A stretch of 64,000 bases of DNA from Pseudomonas sp. UBA2684 (GTDB taxonomy: Bacteria > Pseudomonadota > Gammaproteobacteria > Pseudomonadales > Pseudomonadaceae), in contig DELY01000040.1 in the NCBI GenBank assembly GCA_002354655.1, positions 1-64,000 of the forward strand, in the 5' to 3' direction. Every line of letters starts with the position of its first letter. Positions within the stretch are counted from its first letter, which is position 1. The notes below the pieces were generated by a model. The model ran no database searches, was not told where the DNA came from, and saw nothing but the letters and a program-made list of their open reading frames with translations. A program made the position numbers and the translations under genes. Positions 43,337 to 52,692 of this stretch are shown here, in pieces.

Positions 43337-43773
43337 GGCGGGTCTCTAAGCGAGGGGGCATGCAATAGACACGTTAAGGCCTGGCTTGTTACAGGTCGCG
43401 CGTGGAATTGCGCAGAGGATGCCGACGAACATAGCCGCTATGTTGCCGGCGAGCACTGAAAACCGTTTGGCGGCTACCGTACGCTATGCAACACACCTCG
43501 CACAGTGACGTTCGCGAAATGCCTGCGGCAGAGGCACTGAATAGGCTGATGCGATACCAGAGATGGCCACTGGAAACAGGCTGGTGCCAGAAACTCGGCA
43601 GCAGGCGCGAGTTAGCGAAGTTGTACGGCTAACTACCCCTGCGATGTGCCAGCATTTTGCCGCTCTAGACTTTGGTCGTGAAACGCCTGACGCTTCGACT
43701 AAGGTCGTCTGTTGCGCTGTAACCGCCGATTTAGAGTGTCCGCCACCAGCATCCCCTGCTGTGGAGGACTACC
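43337..43773 (+). promoter_or_regulatory. Long upstream region of yjcH-actP with a direct repeat
   Basis: There is no supported gene in 437 bases. Two near-identical 12-mers, GACTTTGGTCGT (43668-43679) and GACTAAGGTCGT (43697-43708), are 29 bases apart and sit about 65-105 bases before the yjcH start. Their form suggests a tandem regulator site; in pseudomonads acetate genes are controlled by a two-component system (CrbS/CrbR), but the site is not proved. Confidence 0.45.
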
Positions 43774-44085
43774 ATGAGCGACACCATTTACCAGCAGATT
43801 GAACAGAATCCGCGTTTTAAAGAATTGGTATCCAAGCGCGAGCGTTTCGCCTGGATACTCTCCGCCATCATGCTTGGCCTGTACCTGGCTTTTATCCTGC
43901 TGATCGCCTTCGTGCCCGAGTGGCTCGGCGTGCGCATCACGCCTGAATCAACCACCACCTGGGGTATTCCGCTGGGCGTCGGCTTGATCCTCTCGGCCTT
44001 CGTGTTGACTGGGATTTACGTGTACCGCGCCAACGGCGAGTTCGACGACCTCAATCAACTGATTCTCGATGAGGTGCAGAAATGA
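43774..44085 (+). CDS. yjcH: DUF485 membrane protein of acetate uptake
   Basis: The 103-residue protein has two membrane helices (about 26-48 and 65-85). The DUF485 core is [20 protein letters not shown] followed by [20 protein letters not shown]. It is regularly encoded in front of acetate permease and is thought to assist it. Its stop codon overlaps the actP start by four bases, so translation is coupled. GGAGGA precedes the ATG. Confidence 0.93.
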   Translation: MSDTIYQQIEQNPRFKELVSKRERFAWILSAIMLGLYLAFILLIAFVPEWLGVRITPESTTTWGIPLGVGLILSAFVLTGIYVYRANGEFDDLNQLILDEVQK

Positions 44086-45740
44086 TCGCGCGTCTGCTGA
44101 GTGCCATTGGCTTGATGGCCATCACGCCGGCGCTGTGGGCTGCCGGTGCGCTCGAAGGCGAGGTGCAGCGGCAACCGCTGAATACCGCAGCCATCGTGAT
44201 GTTCCTGGCGTTCGTCGGCGCCACCCTGTGCATCACCTACTGGGCCTCGAAACGCAACACCTCGACCAGCGACTTCTACACCGCTGGCGGCAGCATCTCG
44301 GGCTTCCAGAACGGCCTGGCGATTGCCGGTGACTACATGTCGGCCGCGTCCTTTCTGGGTATTTCCGCCCTGGTGTTCACCTCGGGCTACGACGGCCTGA
44401 TCTACTCCATCGGCTTTCTGGTCGGTTGGCCGGTGATCCTCTTCCTGATCGCCGAACGCCTGCGTAACCTGGGCAAGTACACCTTCGCCGACGTGGCGTC
44501 TTACCGCCTTAAACAGAAGGAGATTCGCACCCTGTCTGCCAGCGGCTCGCTGGTCGTGGTGGCCTTCTACCTGATCGCGCAAATGGTCGGCGCCGGCAAG
44601 CTGATCGAGCTGCTGTTCGGCCTCGACTACCATGTCGCGGTGATCCTGGTCGGCATCCTGATGGTCATGTACGTGCTGTTCGGCGGCATGCTGGCGACCA
44701 CCTGGGTGCAGATCATCAAAGCCGTGCTGCTGCTCTCCGGCGCCTCGTTCATGGCGTTGATGGTCATGAAGCACGTCAACTTCGATTTCGGCATGCTGTT
44801 CGCCGAAGCCGTGAAAGTGCACGCCAAAGGCGAAGCGATCATGAGCCCCGGCGGTCTGGTGAAAGACCCTATTTCGGCGATTTCCCTCGGCTTGGCGCTG
44901 ATGTTCGGCACCGCTGGCCTGCCGCATATCCTGATGCGCTTCTTCACTGTTTCGGATGCCAAGGAGGCCCGCAAGTCGGTGTTCTACGCCACCGGTTTCA
45001 TCGGTTACTTCTATATCCTGACCTTCATCATCGGCTTTGGCGCGATCCTGCTGGTCAGCACCAACCCGATGTTCAAGGACGCCACCGGCGCGTTGCTGGG
45101 CGGCAACAACATGGCGGCGGTGCATTTGGCCAACGCGGTGGGCGGTAGCTGGTTCCTCGGCTTCATCTCCGCGGTTGCCTTCGCCACCATCCTTGCGGTC
45201 GTGGCTGGTCTGACCCTGGCCGGCGCTTCGGCGGTGTCGCATGACCTCTACGCCAGCGTACTGAAGAAGGGCAAGGCCAACGAGAAGGATGAGCTGCGCG
45301 TCTCGAAGATCACCACCGTGGCCCTGGGTGTGCTGGCGATCGGCCTGGGTATTCTGTTCGAGAAGCAGAACATCGCGTTCATGGTCGGCCTGGCGTTCTC
45401 GATTGCCGCCAGCTGCAACTTCCCCGTGCTGTTCCTCAGCATGTATTGGAAGAACCTGACTACCCGTGGCGCCATGATCGGCGGCTGGCTCGGCCTGGTT
45501 ACCGCGGTGACCTTGATGATCCTCGGGCCAACCGTGTGGGTGCAGGTACTCGGCAATGCCGAAGCCATCTTCCCCTACGAGTACCCGGCACTGTTCTCGA
45601 TGATCGTCGCATTTAGCGGTATCTGGTTCTTCTCGATCACCGACACGTCGCAGTCGGCCGCCGAGGAACGGGCGCGCTTCCTGCCGCAGTTCGTGCGCTC
45701 GCAGACCGGCTACGGGGCCAGTGGCGCTGTTGCCCACTGA
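44082..45740 (+). CDS. actP: Cation/acetate symporter
   Basis: The 552-residue sodium:solute symporter has an exported N-terminus ([20 protein letters not shown]) and about 13 membrane helices. Family blocks are [57 protein letters not shown] and [13 protein letters not shown]. It takes up acetate and other short carboxylates. It is co-translated with yjcH. An acs gene, common beside it in E. coli, is not present here. A clear terminator follows. Confidence 0.95.
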   Translation: MIARLLSAIGLMAITPALWAAGALEGEVQRQPLNTAAIVMFLAFVGATLCITYWASKRNTSTSDFYTAGGSISGFQNGLAIAGDYMSAASFLGISALVFTSGYDGLIYSIGFLVGWPVILFLIAERLRNLGKYTFADVASYRLKQKEIRTLSASGSLVVVAFYLIAQMVGAGKLIELLFGLDYHVAVILVGILMVMYVLFGGMLATTWVQIIKAVLLLSGASFMALMVMKHVNFDFGMLFAEAVKVHAKGEAIMSPGGLVKDPISAISLGLALMFGTAGLPHILMRFFTVSDAKEARKSVFYATGFIGYFYILTFIIGFGAILLVSTNPMFKDATGALLGGNNMAAVHLANAVGGSWFLGFISAVAFATILAVVAGLTLAGASAVSHDLYASVLKKGKANEKDELRVSKITTVALGVLAIGLGILFEKQNIAFMVGLAFSIAASCNFPVLFLSMYWKNLTTRGAMIGGWLGLVTAVTLMILGPTVWVQVLGNAEAIFPYEYPALFSMIVAFSGIWFFSITDTSQSAAEERARFLPQFVRSQTGYGASGAVAH

Positions 45741-45761
45741 GCCATGCAGTAGTCACGAACA

Positions 45762-45786
45762 GGGCAGCCATTGGCTGCCCTTTTTT
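45762..45786 (+). terminator. Rho-independent terminator of yjcH-actP
   Basis: The stem GGGCAGCC / GGCTGCCC with loop ATT is followed by six T residues. Confidence 0.95.
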
Positions 45787-45797
45787 GTGGCGCTGTG

Positions 45798-45834
45798 CCA
45801 ATTACGTGTCGCATGAACCGTCAGGCTTTTGAGG
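45798..45834. repeat. Short dispersed repeat, second copy near 9133-9169
   Basis: The sequence around GCATGAACCGTCAGGCT here matches GCATGAGCCGTCAGGCT near 9145, and the similarity extends over about 37 bases with a few mismatches. Both copies lie just beyond the ends of transporter genes. Confidence 0.45.
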
Positions 45835-45895
45835 GCGGCCAAGGCCTTCGGCATGGCGGATTGTTCCGCGGGGCTGCATGCCCGCGACGGCAGCA

Positions 45896-46939
45896 TCAAT
45901 TGACCGGCGAGTTACTCGCCGGGATCGGTGTCTCATCGATGAGAGTGCAGTTGCGCCCGGCGCTTTTGGCTTGATACAGGTGCTGATCGGCCCGCTGTAG
46001 CCAGCTTTCCCAGTGTTCACCCGGACGCAGGATGGCACCGCCCATGGACACCGTTACCGGTCCGCCCGGCCCTTTCAGGTTTTGCCCAACCTGGCGTTGC
46101 AGGTGCGCAGCCGCTGCCTGCAAGCCGGCTCTATCGGTATTCGGCAGCAGCAGCAGGAACTCTTCGCCGCCGAAGCGAAACAGCCGATCCTCCTTGCGCG
46201 AGGCCTGCTTGATCAAGCTGACGAATGCCACCAGCACCTGGTCGCCAGCCTGGTGGCCAAACTTGTCATTGATCAGCTTGAAGTGATCCAGGTCCATCAC
46301 CAGCACGCCATAGTTATTGCCATGTCGGCGGTGGGTGGACATGGCAATTTTCAATTCTTCGTTCATCGCCCGGCGGTTGCGCGCGCCGGTCAGCGGGTCT
46401 TGAATCGCCAGGGTCTGCAGCTGGTCGCGCTGGCTACGCGTGCGGTAGGCGAAGATGCATGTGAGGAGGCTGGCCATCATGCTGGTGACCAGGAATGAGA
46501 TCATCTGGTAGGTACTCTCGAACACCGACCCCGGCACGATCAGCGCATGACTGACCAGCGCCGTGAGTATCAGCAACGTGGCCACTGCCGCTTTGCCCGG
46601 CGACACCATAAAGAAGTTGAAGAGGATCAGCGGGTAGATCCAGAACAGGCCGTTGACCCCCAAGTTGATGGCGATCAGCGTCGAGCCCACGGAGAAAATC
46701 GCCGCCAGGTACAGGCCCGGCTTGACCGTGTCGCCGGTGCGCCAGGCGTAGAGCACGGCAAAAACCGTCGACAGCACGATGATGGTATCGGCGATGCTGA
46801 CCAGGTAGTTGCCTTCTGCCAGGCGGTATATGGCATAGGGCGAGATAGCCAGGACGCCGAATAGACCCATCAAGGTGATGATGGACAGCTGGAAATCGTT
46901 ACGCAGGCGCTTGAGCAGCCGCGAGGTTTGCATAGACAT
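45896..46939 (-). CDS. Membrane-bound GGDEF diguanylate cyclase
   Basis: The 347-residue protein has five or six N-terminal membrane helices (about 20-165) followed by a GGDEF domain. The metal-binding DLDHFKLINDKFGH, the active-site GGEEF and the inhibitory I-site RKED five residues before it are all present. It should make cyclic di-GMP and be inhibited by product. The sensory input is presumably through the membrane part, which resembles no named sensor domain. Confidence 0.92.
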   Translation of the reverse strand: MSMQTSRLLKRLRNDFQLSIITLMGLFGVLAISPYAIYRLAEGNYLVSIADTIIVLSTVFAVLYAWRTGDTVKPGLYLAAIFSVGSTLIAINLGVNGLFWIYPLILFNFFMVSPGKAAVATLLILTALVSHALIVPGSVFESTYQMISFLVTSMMASLLTCIFAYRTRSQRDQLQTLAIQDPLTGARNRRAMNEELKIAMSTHRRHGNNYGVLVMDLDHFKLINDKFGHQAGDQVLVAFVSLIKQASRKEDRLFRFGGEEFLLLLPNTDRAGLQAAAAHLQRQVGQNLKGPGGPVTVSMGGAILRPGEHWESWLQRADQHLYQAKSAGRNCTLIDETPIPASNSPVN

Positions 46940-47130
46940 AGCCGGTACTTTCTAGTTGTTATGGGCTAACAGGCCGTTGAAACGGGCATATCGTCGATGT
47001 GCCGCCGTGTTCAAGGGCGTGTTTAGGATGCAGAGCTTTACCCGAACCTGGCAAGGGTAAAAGCTGAGCAAAGTGCCAGCATTTGCGCCAAATAGCCGTG
47101 TGAGCCCTCTACCACGCGGTTTTCCGCTGG

Positions 47131-47559
47131 TCAGGTGACGGCAGGTATGGCGCGTTGACGAACGAGGGCGATCAGCGTCTTGCTGCGTTGGTAGCGTGAC
47201 AACCGCTCGTTCAGTGCGGCTGGTAGCGCAGTGCAGGGCATAAATCCCTGGTGCCGATAGAACGCGCTCAGTTCGGGGTGGCAAAACAACCAGACCGGCT
47301 CGTCGATTGGCGCCAGTGCCTGTGCGATCAGTTGCCGGCCAAGGCCTTGGCGGCGCGCGGCCGGGGCGACGAACAGGCTGGTCAGCCAATACCCGGGCGT
47401 CATGGGCCGCAGGCACAGCGCGGCGACAATCTCGCGCTGTTGCGCGACCCACACGCGATCCTGGCGGGCAGTGCGCATGGCTGAGCGCTGCGCTCGGTAG
47501 AAGGTGTCTGCCAGCGGTTTCAGGTGCGCGGGGAGTGCGCGAAAGTGCAGGTCGTGCAT
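47131..47559 (-). CDS. GNAT-family N-acetyltransferase
   Basis: The 142-residue protein has the acetyl-CoA loop motif RRQGLGRQLIAQAL (about 69-82) after the strand GYWLTSLFVAP, and PELSAFYRHQGFMPC near the end. The N-terminus lists aromatic residues of the substrate side. The target molecule is unknown. It stands alone, upstream of the gap before the diguanylate cyclase gene. Confidence 0.85.
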   Translation of the reverse strand: MHDLHFRALPAHLKPLADTFYRAQRSAMRTARQDRVWVAQQREIVAALCLRPMTPGYWLTSLFVAPAARRQGLGRQLIAQALAPIDEPVWLFCHPELSAFYRHQGFMPCTALPAALNERLSRYQRSKTLIALVRQRAIPAVT

Positions 47560-47633
47560 GCGGCGGGATCAATGAGTTCGAGGGTCAGGTAAATGCCCAG
47601 CAGCCGGCGTATGGCCGCCGCTGGGCAGGTGGG

Positions 47634-47765
47634 TCAGGCGTTAGCGGAGTGACTGCCGAGCAGGGTTTTATCGGCGTGTTTGCCTTTCTTCGCCATGCGC
47701 TTTTCTTGCGCGGTTTTCAGTGGTTTTTTCTTCGCCTGTTTCTTTGAATCCATGCCTTTGCTCAT
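47634..47765 (-). CDS. Small basic protein, 43 residues
   Basis: The frame from ATG 47765 has a strong ribosome binding site (GAGGTGA) and encodes MSKGMDSKKQAKKKPLKTAQ and further Lys/Arg-rich sequence, ending LLGSHSANA. About a third of the residues are Lys or Arg, so nucleic-acid or ribosome contact is plausible. It resembles tiny Lys-rich proteins found across Pseudomonas; no function is known to me. Confidence 0.65.
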   Translation of the reverse strand: MSKGMDSKKQAKKKPLKTAQEKRMAKKGKHADKTLLGSHSANA

Positions 47766-48090
47766 GATCGTCACCTCGGTTTACAGAGTGGTTGGGTGCT
47801 GTGGTGATCGTAGGGGTTTCTGGGTCACTGCCACCTCCCAAGCTGCATGAGCCTGCATGGATCGAAGTCTACGGCCTATCTTCAAGAATAGCTGGATAGT
47901 CACACTGTAAAGGCCGGTTGTGGGCTATTCATCGGCTCGCACTCTGCTGCCGGGGCTCGACTGGTTAACACTTCACTGGAAAATCTGCCGCGGCCGATGA
48001 CAGCGCCGCATGCCGGTCGCATCATGCGCTCTGGCGCATTCGCCACGGCGATGCCGGCTGTGCCGTCCTCAAGGTTACGAAGAAGCAAGC
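47766..48090. other. Intergenic region before the phosphatase-kinase-FHA cassette
   Basis: These 325 bases have no supported gene. They should hold the promoter of the PP2C-kinase-FHA genes and that of the small basic protein. No near-consensus promoter stands out by eye. Confidence 0.35.
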
Positions 48091-48882
48091 ATGTCCACGA
48101 CGTTGATTGAACAAGCCCTGGTGTATGCGGCGCAAAGCGTTGCCGGCCAGGTGCGTGAACACAATGAAGACGCGGTGTTGTGCTGCGCCGAGCTGAGACT
48201 CTGGGCGGTCGCCGATGGCATGGGCGGTCACCAGTGTGGCGAGGTGGCCAGCGCCTTGGCACTGGAAGCCTTGCAGGGTGCCAGTGCGGCTGGCGAGGGA
48301 TTAGTCGCCGCCGTGCACGCCGCCAATCACGCGATTCTTGCGGCCGCCGCGCAGGATGGCGAGGGGCGTGGCATGGGCACTACGCTGGTTGCCGCGCACT
48401 TCAGCGGTGCCGATTTCGAGATCGCCTGGGTTGGCGACAGCCGTGCCTACCGGGTCAGCGCCGACAACATCACGCGTTTGACCCGCGACCACAGTTGGGT
48501 GCAGGCGATGATCGATGCCGGTGAAATGAGTAGCGAGGCCGCGCGCAGTCACCCGCAGCGCAATGTCATCTTGCAGTGCCTGGGGCGCGACGACCAGGCG
48601 CTGGATGTTGGCCTGGTCTGCGGCAGCCTGGGCGCGCATGAGTTGCTCTTGCTATGCAGTGACGGGCTGACCGGCGAGCTGAGCGATACGCAGATCCAGC
48701 AAGTGTGCAGCAGCGCCGCCACCCTCGACGCGCTGGTCGGCCAACTGATCGCCCTAGCCAATCAGACGGGCGGCAGGGACAATATCTCCTGCATCGTGCT
48801 CGGCCGTGCCGCCAGCGCGCCCGCAGTTGCCGTACGCCCGCGCAGCTTCCTCAGCAAGCTGTTGAAACCCTTGAAACCCTAA
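48091..48882 (+). CDS. PP2C-family Ser/Thr protein phosphatase
   Basis: The 263-residue cytoplasmic protein has the metal-dependent phosphatase motifs in order: QVREHNEDAVL (about 20-30), VADGMGGHQCGEVAS (about 40-54), GMGTTLVAA, IAWVGDSRAYR, LLLCSDGLTGEL and GGRDNISCIVL. It removes phosphate from Ser/Thr residues and probably counteracts the kinase encoded 23 bases downstream. It resembles PppA/Stp1 but no type VI secretion gene is in this window. The start is MSTTLIEQA; an upstream in-frame extension has no features. Confidence 0.93.
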   Translation: MSTTLIEQALVYAAQSVAGQVREHNEDAVLCCAELRLWAVADGMGGHQCGEVASALALEALQGASAAGEGLVAAVHAANHAILAAAAQDGEGRGMGTTLVAAHFSGADFEIAWVGDSRAYRVSADNITRLTRDHSWVQAMIDAGEMSSEAARSHPQRNVILQCLGRDDQALDVGLVCGSLGAHELLLLCSDGLTGELSDTQIQQVCSSAATLDALVGQLIALANQTGGRDNISCIVLGRAASAPAVAVRPRSFLSKLLKPLKP

Positions 48883-48905
48883 CCACTCGACGTGCGCCGC
48901 CCCCT

Positions 48906-50438
48906 ATGAACGAAGGCTTGATTGAGATACCTGGCTACAGCGTGCACGGCCGTTTGGGCAAGGGCGGCATGGCTGAGGTCTACCTGGCTACCCAGCAGTC
49001 GTTGCACCGCAAGGTGGCGGTGAAAGTCCTGCTCAGCGCCGACGACGAAGCGTTCAGCCAGCGATTTATCAAGGAAGGCCACATCGTAGCCTCCTTGCAT
49101 CACCCTTCGATCATCACCATCCATGACATCGACCGGCTCGCCGATGGCCGCTATTACCTGGCCATGGAGTTCGTTCCCGGTGGCGACCTGGCGCAGTACA
49201 AAGGCGAGGTATTCGAGGTGCAACGTGCCTTGCGCCTGGTTCGACAGATCGCCAGCGGCCTGGCGGTGGTGCACGACAAGGGGCTGGTACATCGCGATAT
49301 CAAGCCGGCCAACATTCTTTTCCGCGACGACGCTACGGCGGTGATCACTGATTTTGGCGTGGCCAAGGAAGTGACGCTGGATCACGACCTCACCCAGTTC
49401 GGCATCGCCGTTGGCAGCCCGGCCTACAGCAGCCCGGAACAGGCGCAGTGCCAGCCTCTGGATGCGCGCAGCGATATCTACAGCCTCGGCGTGATCCTGC
49501 TGGAGATGCTCACCGGCACTAATCCCTACCGCGGGGCCAACTACACGCAGACCGTGATGAACCATGTGCAGATGGACCTGCCGGTTTTGCCGACGCACCT
49601 GAGCGGCTACCAATGGTTGCTTGAACGCATGCTGGCGAAGAATCCCGACGAACGCTTCGCCGATTGCCGCGTTCTGCTGGCCAGCCTGGATGAACTGCAC
49701 GAGCAGGACTCCGACAGCACCCGCATCGCCCCTGCGCTCGTGCTGGGCCTCGCGCGGCCGCGCGCGCCTGCCGGCATCCGCCGCCCCGTGTTGCTCTGGG
49801 CATTACTCGGCGTACTGCTGCTCGCGGGCGCGGGTGGTGCGGGCTACTACGGCTACCAGCAGATGCAGATCGCCGATTACCTGGCGCAGGCTGAACAGCG
49901 TCTGGGCGAGGGCAAGCTGCTTGAACCGCCACAGGATAATGCCGACTTCTTCTTCCGCCAGGCGTTGCTGCTCGATCAGCACAACGTGCAGGCCCTGGAC
50001 GGCCTCAATCGCGTGCTCCAGGCGCGTATCAACGGCTACCTGCAACTGGCCGAGCAGCGCATCGGCGAGGAACGGTTATGGCTGCCCGAAGACGACAGCG
50101 CGGTGTTCTATTTTCGTCAGGTGCTGGCCTGGGAGCCGGACAACTTGCTCGCTCTGGCGGGGATGAACCGTGTGGCGCAGCGGTTTATCGAACTCAGCGA
50201 GCAGGCATATACCCGGCGCGAGTACAGTTTGGCACTGGAGTACATCAAACAGGGGCTTGAGGTAGAACCGGTCAACGAAATCCTGCTAAAACGCTATGAC
50301 GATCATGAGCGCCGCGTGCGTGTGGCTCAGGCGCCTCGCGCGCCGGCCGGCACGCGCAGCACGGGGAATGCCGCGGCGCGGGAGCCGGGCGCGCAAAACC
50401 CGATCAAGCGCCTGTGGAACAACATTTTCAACGATTGA
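48906..50438 (+). CDS. Membrane Ser/Thr protein kinase with a periplasmic repeat domain
   Basis: The 510-residue protein has a Hanks-type kinase domain at residues 10-265: glycine loop GRLGKGGMAEVYLA, Lys40 in VAVKVLL, HRDIKPANILF with Asp131, and DFGVAKE (149-155). A single membrane helix lies at 293-312. The external part has two clear tandem repeats of about 50 residues (YLAQAEQRLGEGKLL at 325 and YLQLAEQRIGEERLW at 378), each ending GLNRV or GMNRV, then a third weaker one. They look like TPR-type units and may sense a ligand. It lies between the phosphatase and FHA genes. Confidence 0.93.
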   Translation: MNEGLIEIPGYSVHGRLGKGGMAEVYLATQQSLHRKVAVKVLLSADDEAFSQRFIKEGHIVASLHHPSIITIHDIDRLADGRYYLAMEFVPGGDLAQYKGEVFEVQRALRLVRQIASGLAVVHDKGLVHRDIKPANILFRDDATAVITDFGVAKEVTLDHDLTQFGIAVGSPAYSSPEQAQCQPLDARSDIYSLGVILLEMLTGTNPYRGANYTQTVMNHVQMDLPVLPTHLSGYQWLLERMLAKNPDERFADCRVLLASLDELHEQDSDSTRIAPALVLGLARPRAPAGIRRPVLLWALLGVLLLAGAGGAGYYGYQQMQIADYLAQAEQRLGEGKLLEPPQDNADFFFRQALLLDQHNVQALDGLNRVLQARINGYLQLAEQRIGEERLWLPEDDSAVFYFRQVLAWEPDNLLALAGMNRVAQRFIELSEQAYTRREYSLALEYIKQGLEVEPVNEILLKRYDDHERRVRVAQAPRAPAGTRSTGNAAAREPGAQNPIKRLWNNIFND

Positions 50439-50549
50439 CTGCGGCCACTGCGTTGGCCACTGGCGCAGCGTGCGCTGGATTAGCGCCGGGCCGTAGCGGG
50501 GCTGCTCATGCAACACGTAATTGCGACATAGCCAAGGTAAACGCCGAAC

Positions 50550-51416
50550 ATGCTCAGAATTCACTTCAGCGACAACCGCCAGGCGCCGATCTGGCTGGCC
50601 GACGAGCGTTTCACCATCGGCCAGGACAGCCGCAACAGCCTGGTGCTGGCCGATGCCGACATCGGCCCGTTTCATGCGGAGGTTCGCCAGGATCATGGTT
50701 TCTATTACCTGACCGACTTTGGCAGCCCGGCCGGCACCTTCGTCAACGACGAACGGATCGGGGCGCGTTACCAGATTCGCGCCAACGACCGTGTGCGCCT
50801 GGGCGCGGTCGAGCTGCTGTTTGTCGATCCAGCCAAGAGCAAGGCCAAGGTCGAAACGGCCGCGCGCTGGTTCTTGCAGGTCATCAAGGGTGAGCATGAG
50901 GGCAAGAAGTTCCATGTCACCGGGTCGATGACTTTTGGCCGCTCGGTCAAGTGCGAGCTGTGCTTTGGCGACCTGGAGCTGTCGCGTCGGCATTGCGAAT
51001 TCTTCCTCAAGGACGACGTGCTGGAGGTCAAGGACCTGGCCTCGGCCAATGGCGTGCAGGTCAACCAGCAGAAAGTCAGTACCGCGGTATTGCAGCCGGG
51101 CGATCAACTGAAAATGGGTTCGGTAACGTTGCTGGTGATCGGCCCGAAGATCGACGTGGCGCAAGCCGAGGACGAAGACGCCACGGTGTTCATGCGGGCC
51201 ATCGACCTGCCTAAACCGATCAAGAGCCAGGCCGTGGTCAGCCCGGCGCCAGCCAGCGCCAACCCGCTGCGCACGGCTGGCCAAGCCAACCCCGCGCTGA
51301 AAACCAGCGTGCCTGCGGCAGCGCCCGAGACGCGGATCAATCGGCTGTTGCTGGGCGTGCTGGCACTGGTGGTGGTTGCTGCGGCCGCGACGCTGGCGGC
51401 CAAGACTCTGCTCTAA
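50550..51416 (+). CDS. FHA-domain membrane protein
   Basis: The 288-residue protein has two FHA domains and a C-terminal membrane helix (about 265-286). The first domain (about 18-90; FTIGQDSRNSLVLAD) lacks the usual Arg and the Ser before His, so it probably does not bind phosphothreonine. The second (about 127-195) keeps GRS, LSRRH and SANGV and should bind it. A Pro/Ala-rich linker joins it to the membrane. The likely phosphorylated partner is the adjacent kinase or its target. It starts 111 bases after the kinase gene. Confidence 0.9.
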   Translation: MLRIHFSDNRQAPIWLADERFTIGQDSRNSLVLADADIGPFHAEVRQDHGFYYLTDFGSPAGTFVNDERIGARYQIRANDRVRLGAVELLFVDPAKSKAKVETAARWFLQVIKGEHEGKKFHVTGSMTFGRSVKCELCFGDLELSRRHCEFFLKDDVLEVKDLASANGVQVNQQKVSTAVLQPGDQLKMGSVTLLVIGPKIDVAQAEDEDATVFMRAIDLPKPIKSQAVVSPAPASANPLRTAGQANPALKTSVPAAAPETRINRLLLGVLALVVVAAAATLAAKTLL

Positions 51417-51445
51417 GCGGATGCGGCTTGCTCTGCTGTGTGCGT

Positions 51446-51703
51446 TCAGCTGCGATTGGCGTCCGCTGGCGCCGTTGCTTCGACGTCCTTGATCGCATTG
51501 GACATGCGGTGCGCTGGATTCATCAGGGCGCGCCGGATTTTCTCGTAGTCCTCGTATGGCAGGTTGCTACGGCTGAGCATTTCCAGGGCAAATTGCTTGA
51601 TCTGCGCGTCGCTGTACGGACGCTCGGGCGGCGCGGACTGGGTGGTGCAGCCTGCGAGCAGCAGGCTGAGGGTGGCGAGCATAAGAGCGAGTGAGCGTTT
51701 CAT
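51446..51703 (-). CDS. Small lipoprotein
   Basis: The 85-residue protein has a lipoprotein signal (LMLATLSLLLAGC) and a short helical mature part (YSDAQIKQFALEMLSRSNLP). The Cys at about 19 would carry the lipid. No family is recognised. It converges on the FHA gene, 30 bases away. Confidence 0.7.
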   Translation of the reverse strand: MKRSLALMLATLSLLLAGCTTQSAPPERPYSDAQIKQFALEMLSRSNLPYEDYEKIRRALMNPAHRMSNAIKDVEATAPADANRS

Positions 51704-51879
51704 CTGAGCACCGGGTGCCAAGGGCTTTAACGGGATGCGCTCAGGCTATTGGACGGCTGGGCAAAGCCGAAATCATTCGCTTCGATAGTGACTATAAGCA
51801 GCCTGTCGATCCGGCAGTGCGCCCGCGAGGTGAGATCGCGGGCGCCAAAGGCCGGCACTATGGCGGGTGTGGCGCAGGC

Positions 51880-52533
51880 TCAGCGCTGGATAGGGCTGGA
51901 AAACGCGCTGATCTGACCGAAAGGCGAGCTGTTCATACCGACTTTGACGGCCATCAGTGGCGAGTTATTGAGCCACACATCGTCGATGACGATGGTCTTG
52001 CCGACGTCTTCGTTGTCGGCGGCCACCAGCAGGTAGTAGGTGCCATCTTCCGGCGCCTCGCCATCCCAGCCCAGGCTCACCACGCCGACGATCGTCGAGG
52101 CACGCGATGGCTTGCTGGCGATCACTGCGCCGTAGGCATCGAGCAATAGCGCACGGGGTTTGAGGGCGAACTTGTTGATGCCCAGGCACGCGTCGTTGCA
52201 CAGCGAATTGACGTTCAGCGTGTAGCGCTCGCCCTTTTTCAGCTCCAGGGAGAACACCCGGTAGTTGGAGATCGAGCTGCCGAAGTCCATGCGCGGCTCG
52301 CCAGCGCTGATCGGCCACTGCGGCGGCAGACCGGGGTTTACCGGCAGGGGGATGACCTCGGCATTGTGGATGGCTTCGAGGTTGCTCTTGGCGATGGGGC
52401 TGCTGCCGGTTTGTACGGCGTGCTGGTAGAGCGCCTGCGGCTGGCTAGCGCAGGCGCCGAGTAGCAGGCAGGCGCTGAGGGTGAGTAGCTTATGCAAAGT
52501 CAAATTCCTGTGTGGCGACGTCCATGTGTGCAT
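51880..52533 (-). CDS. Lipoprotein of unknown function
   Basis: The product has up to 217 residues with a lipobox LLGAC. The mature part has a beta-rich domain with FSLELKKGERYTLNVNSLCN and a single Cys pair, then DGTYYLLVAADNEDVGKTIV. The beginning looks like a carbohydrate- or protein-binding beta sandwich. The first candidate start (52533) has no good ribosome binding site; TTG 52497 has AGGA eight bases upstream and gives a tidier lipoprotein signal. Confidence 0.65.
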   Translation of the reverse strand: MHTWTSPHRNLTLHKLLTLSACLLLGACASQPQALYQHAVQTGSSPIAKSNLEAIHNAEVIPLPVNPGLPPQWPISAGEPRMDFGSSISNYRVFSLELKKGERYTLNVNSLCNDACLGINKFALKPRALLLDAYGAVIASKPSRASTIVGVVSLGWDGEAPEDGTYYLLVAADNEDVGKTIVIDDVWLNNSPLMAVKVGMNSSPFGQISAFSSPIQR

Positions 52534-52692
52534 GCTCTGCCTAGGAGCCTCTGGTGACCCGGCAGCCGAGCAGTGTAACTGCTTAGCTCGCTACGGAGTG
52601 TGATCAAAGCCCGATGATCGCATCACCCCGCAGCTCGGCTGGCCGCGCATCCCTCCAGTCCTGTCGCTGTCGAGGGCCACCACCACGGCCTG

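Noticed and set aside
43563-43802. 79-codon plus-strand frame before yjcH
   Set aside because: It runs into the yjcH start in another frame, has no protein-like features, and covers the regulatory repeats.
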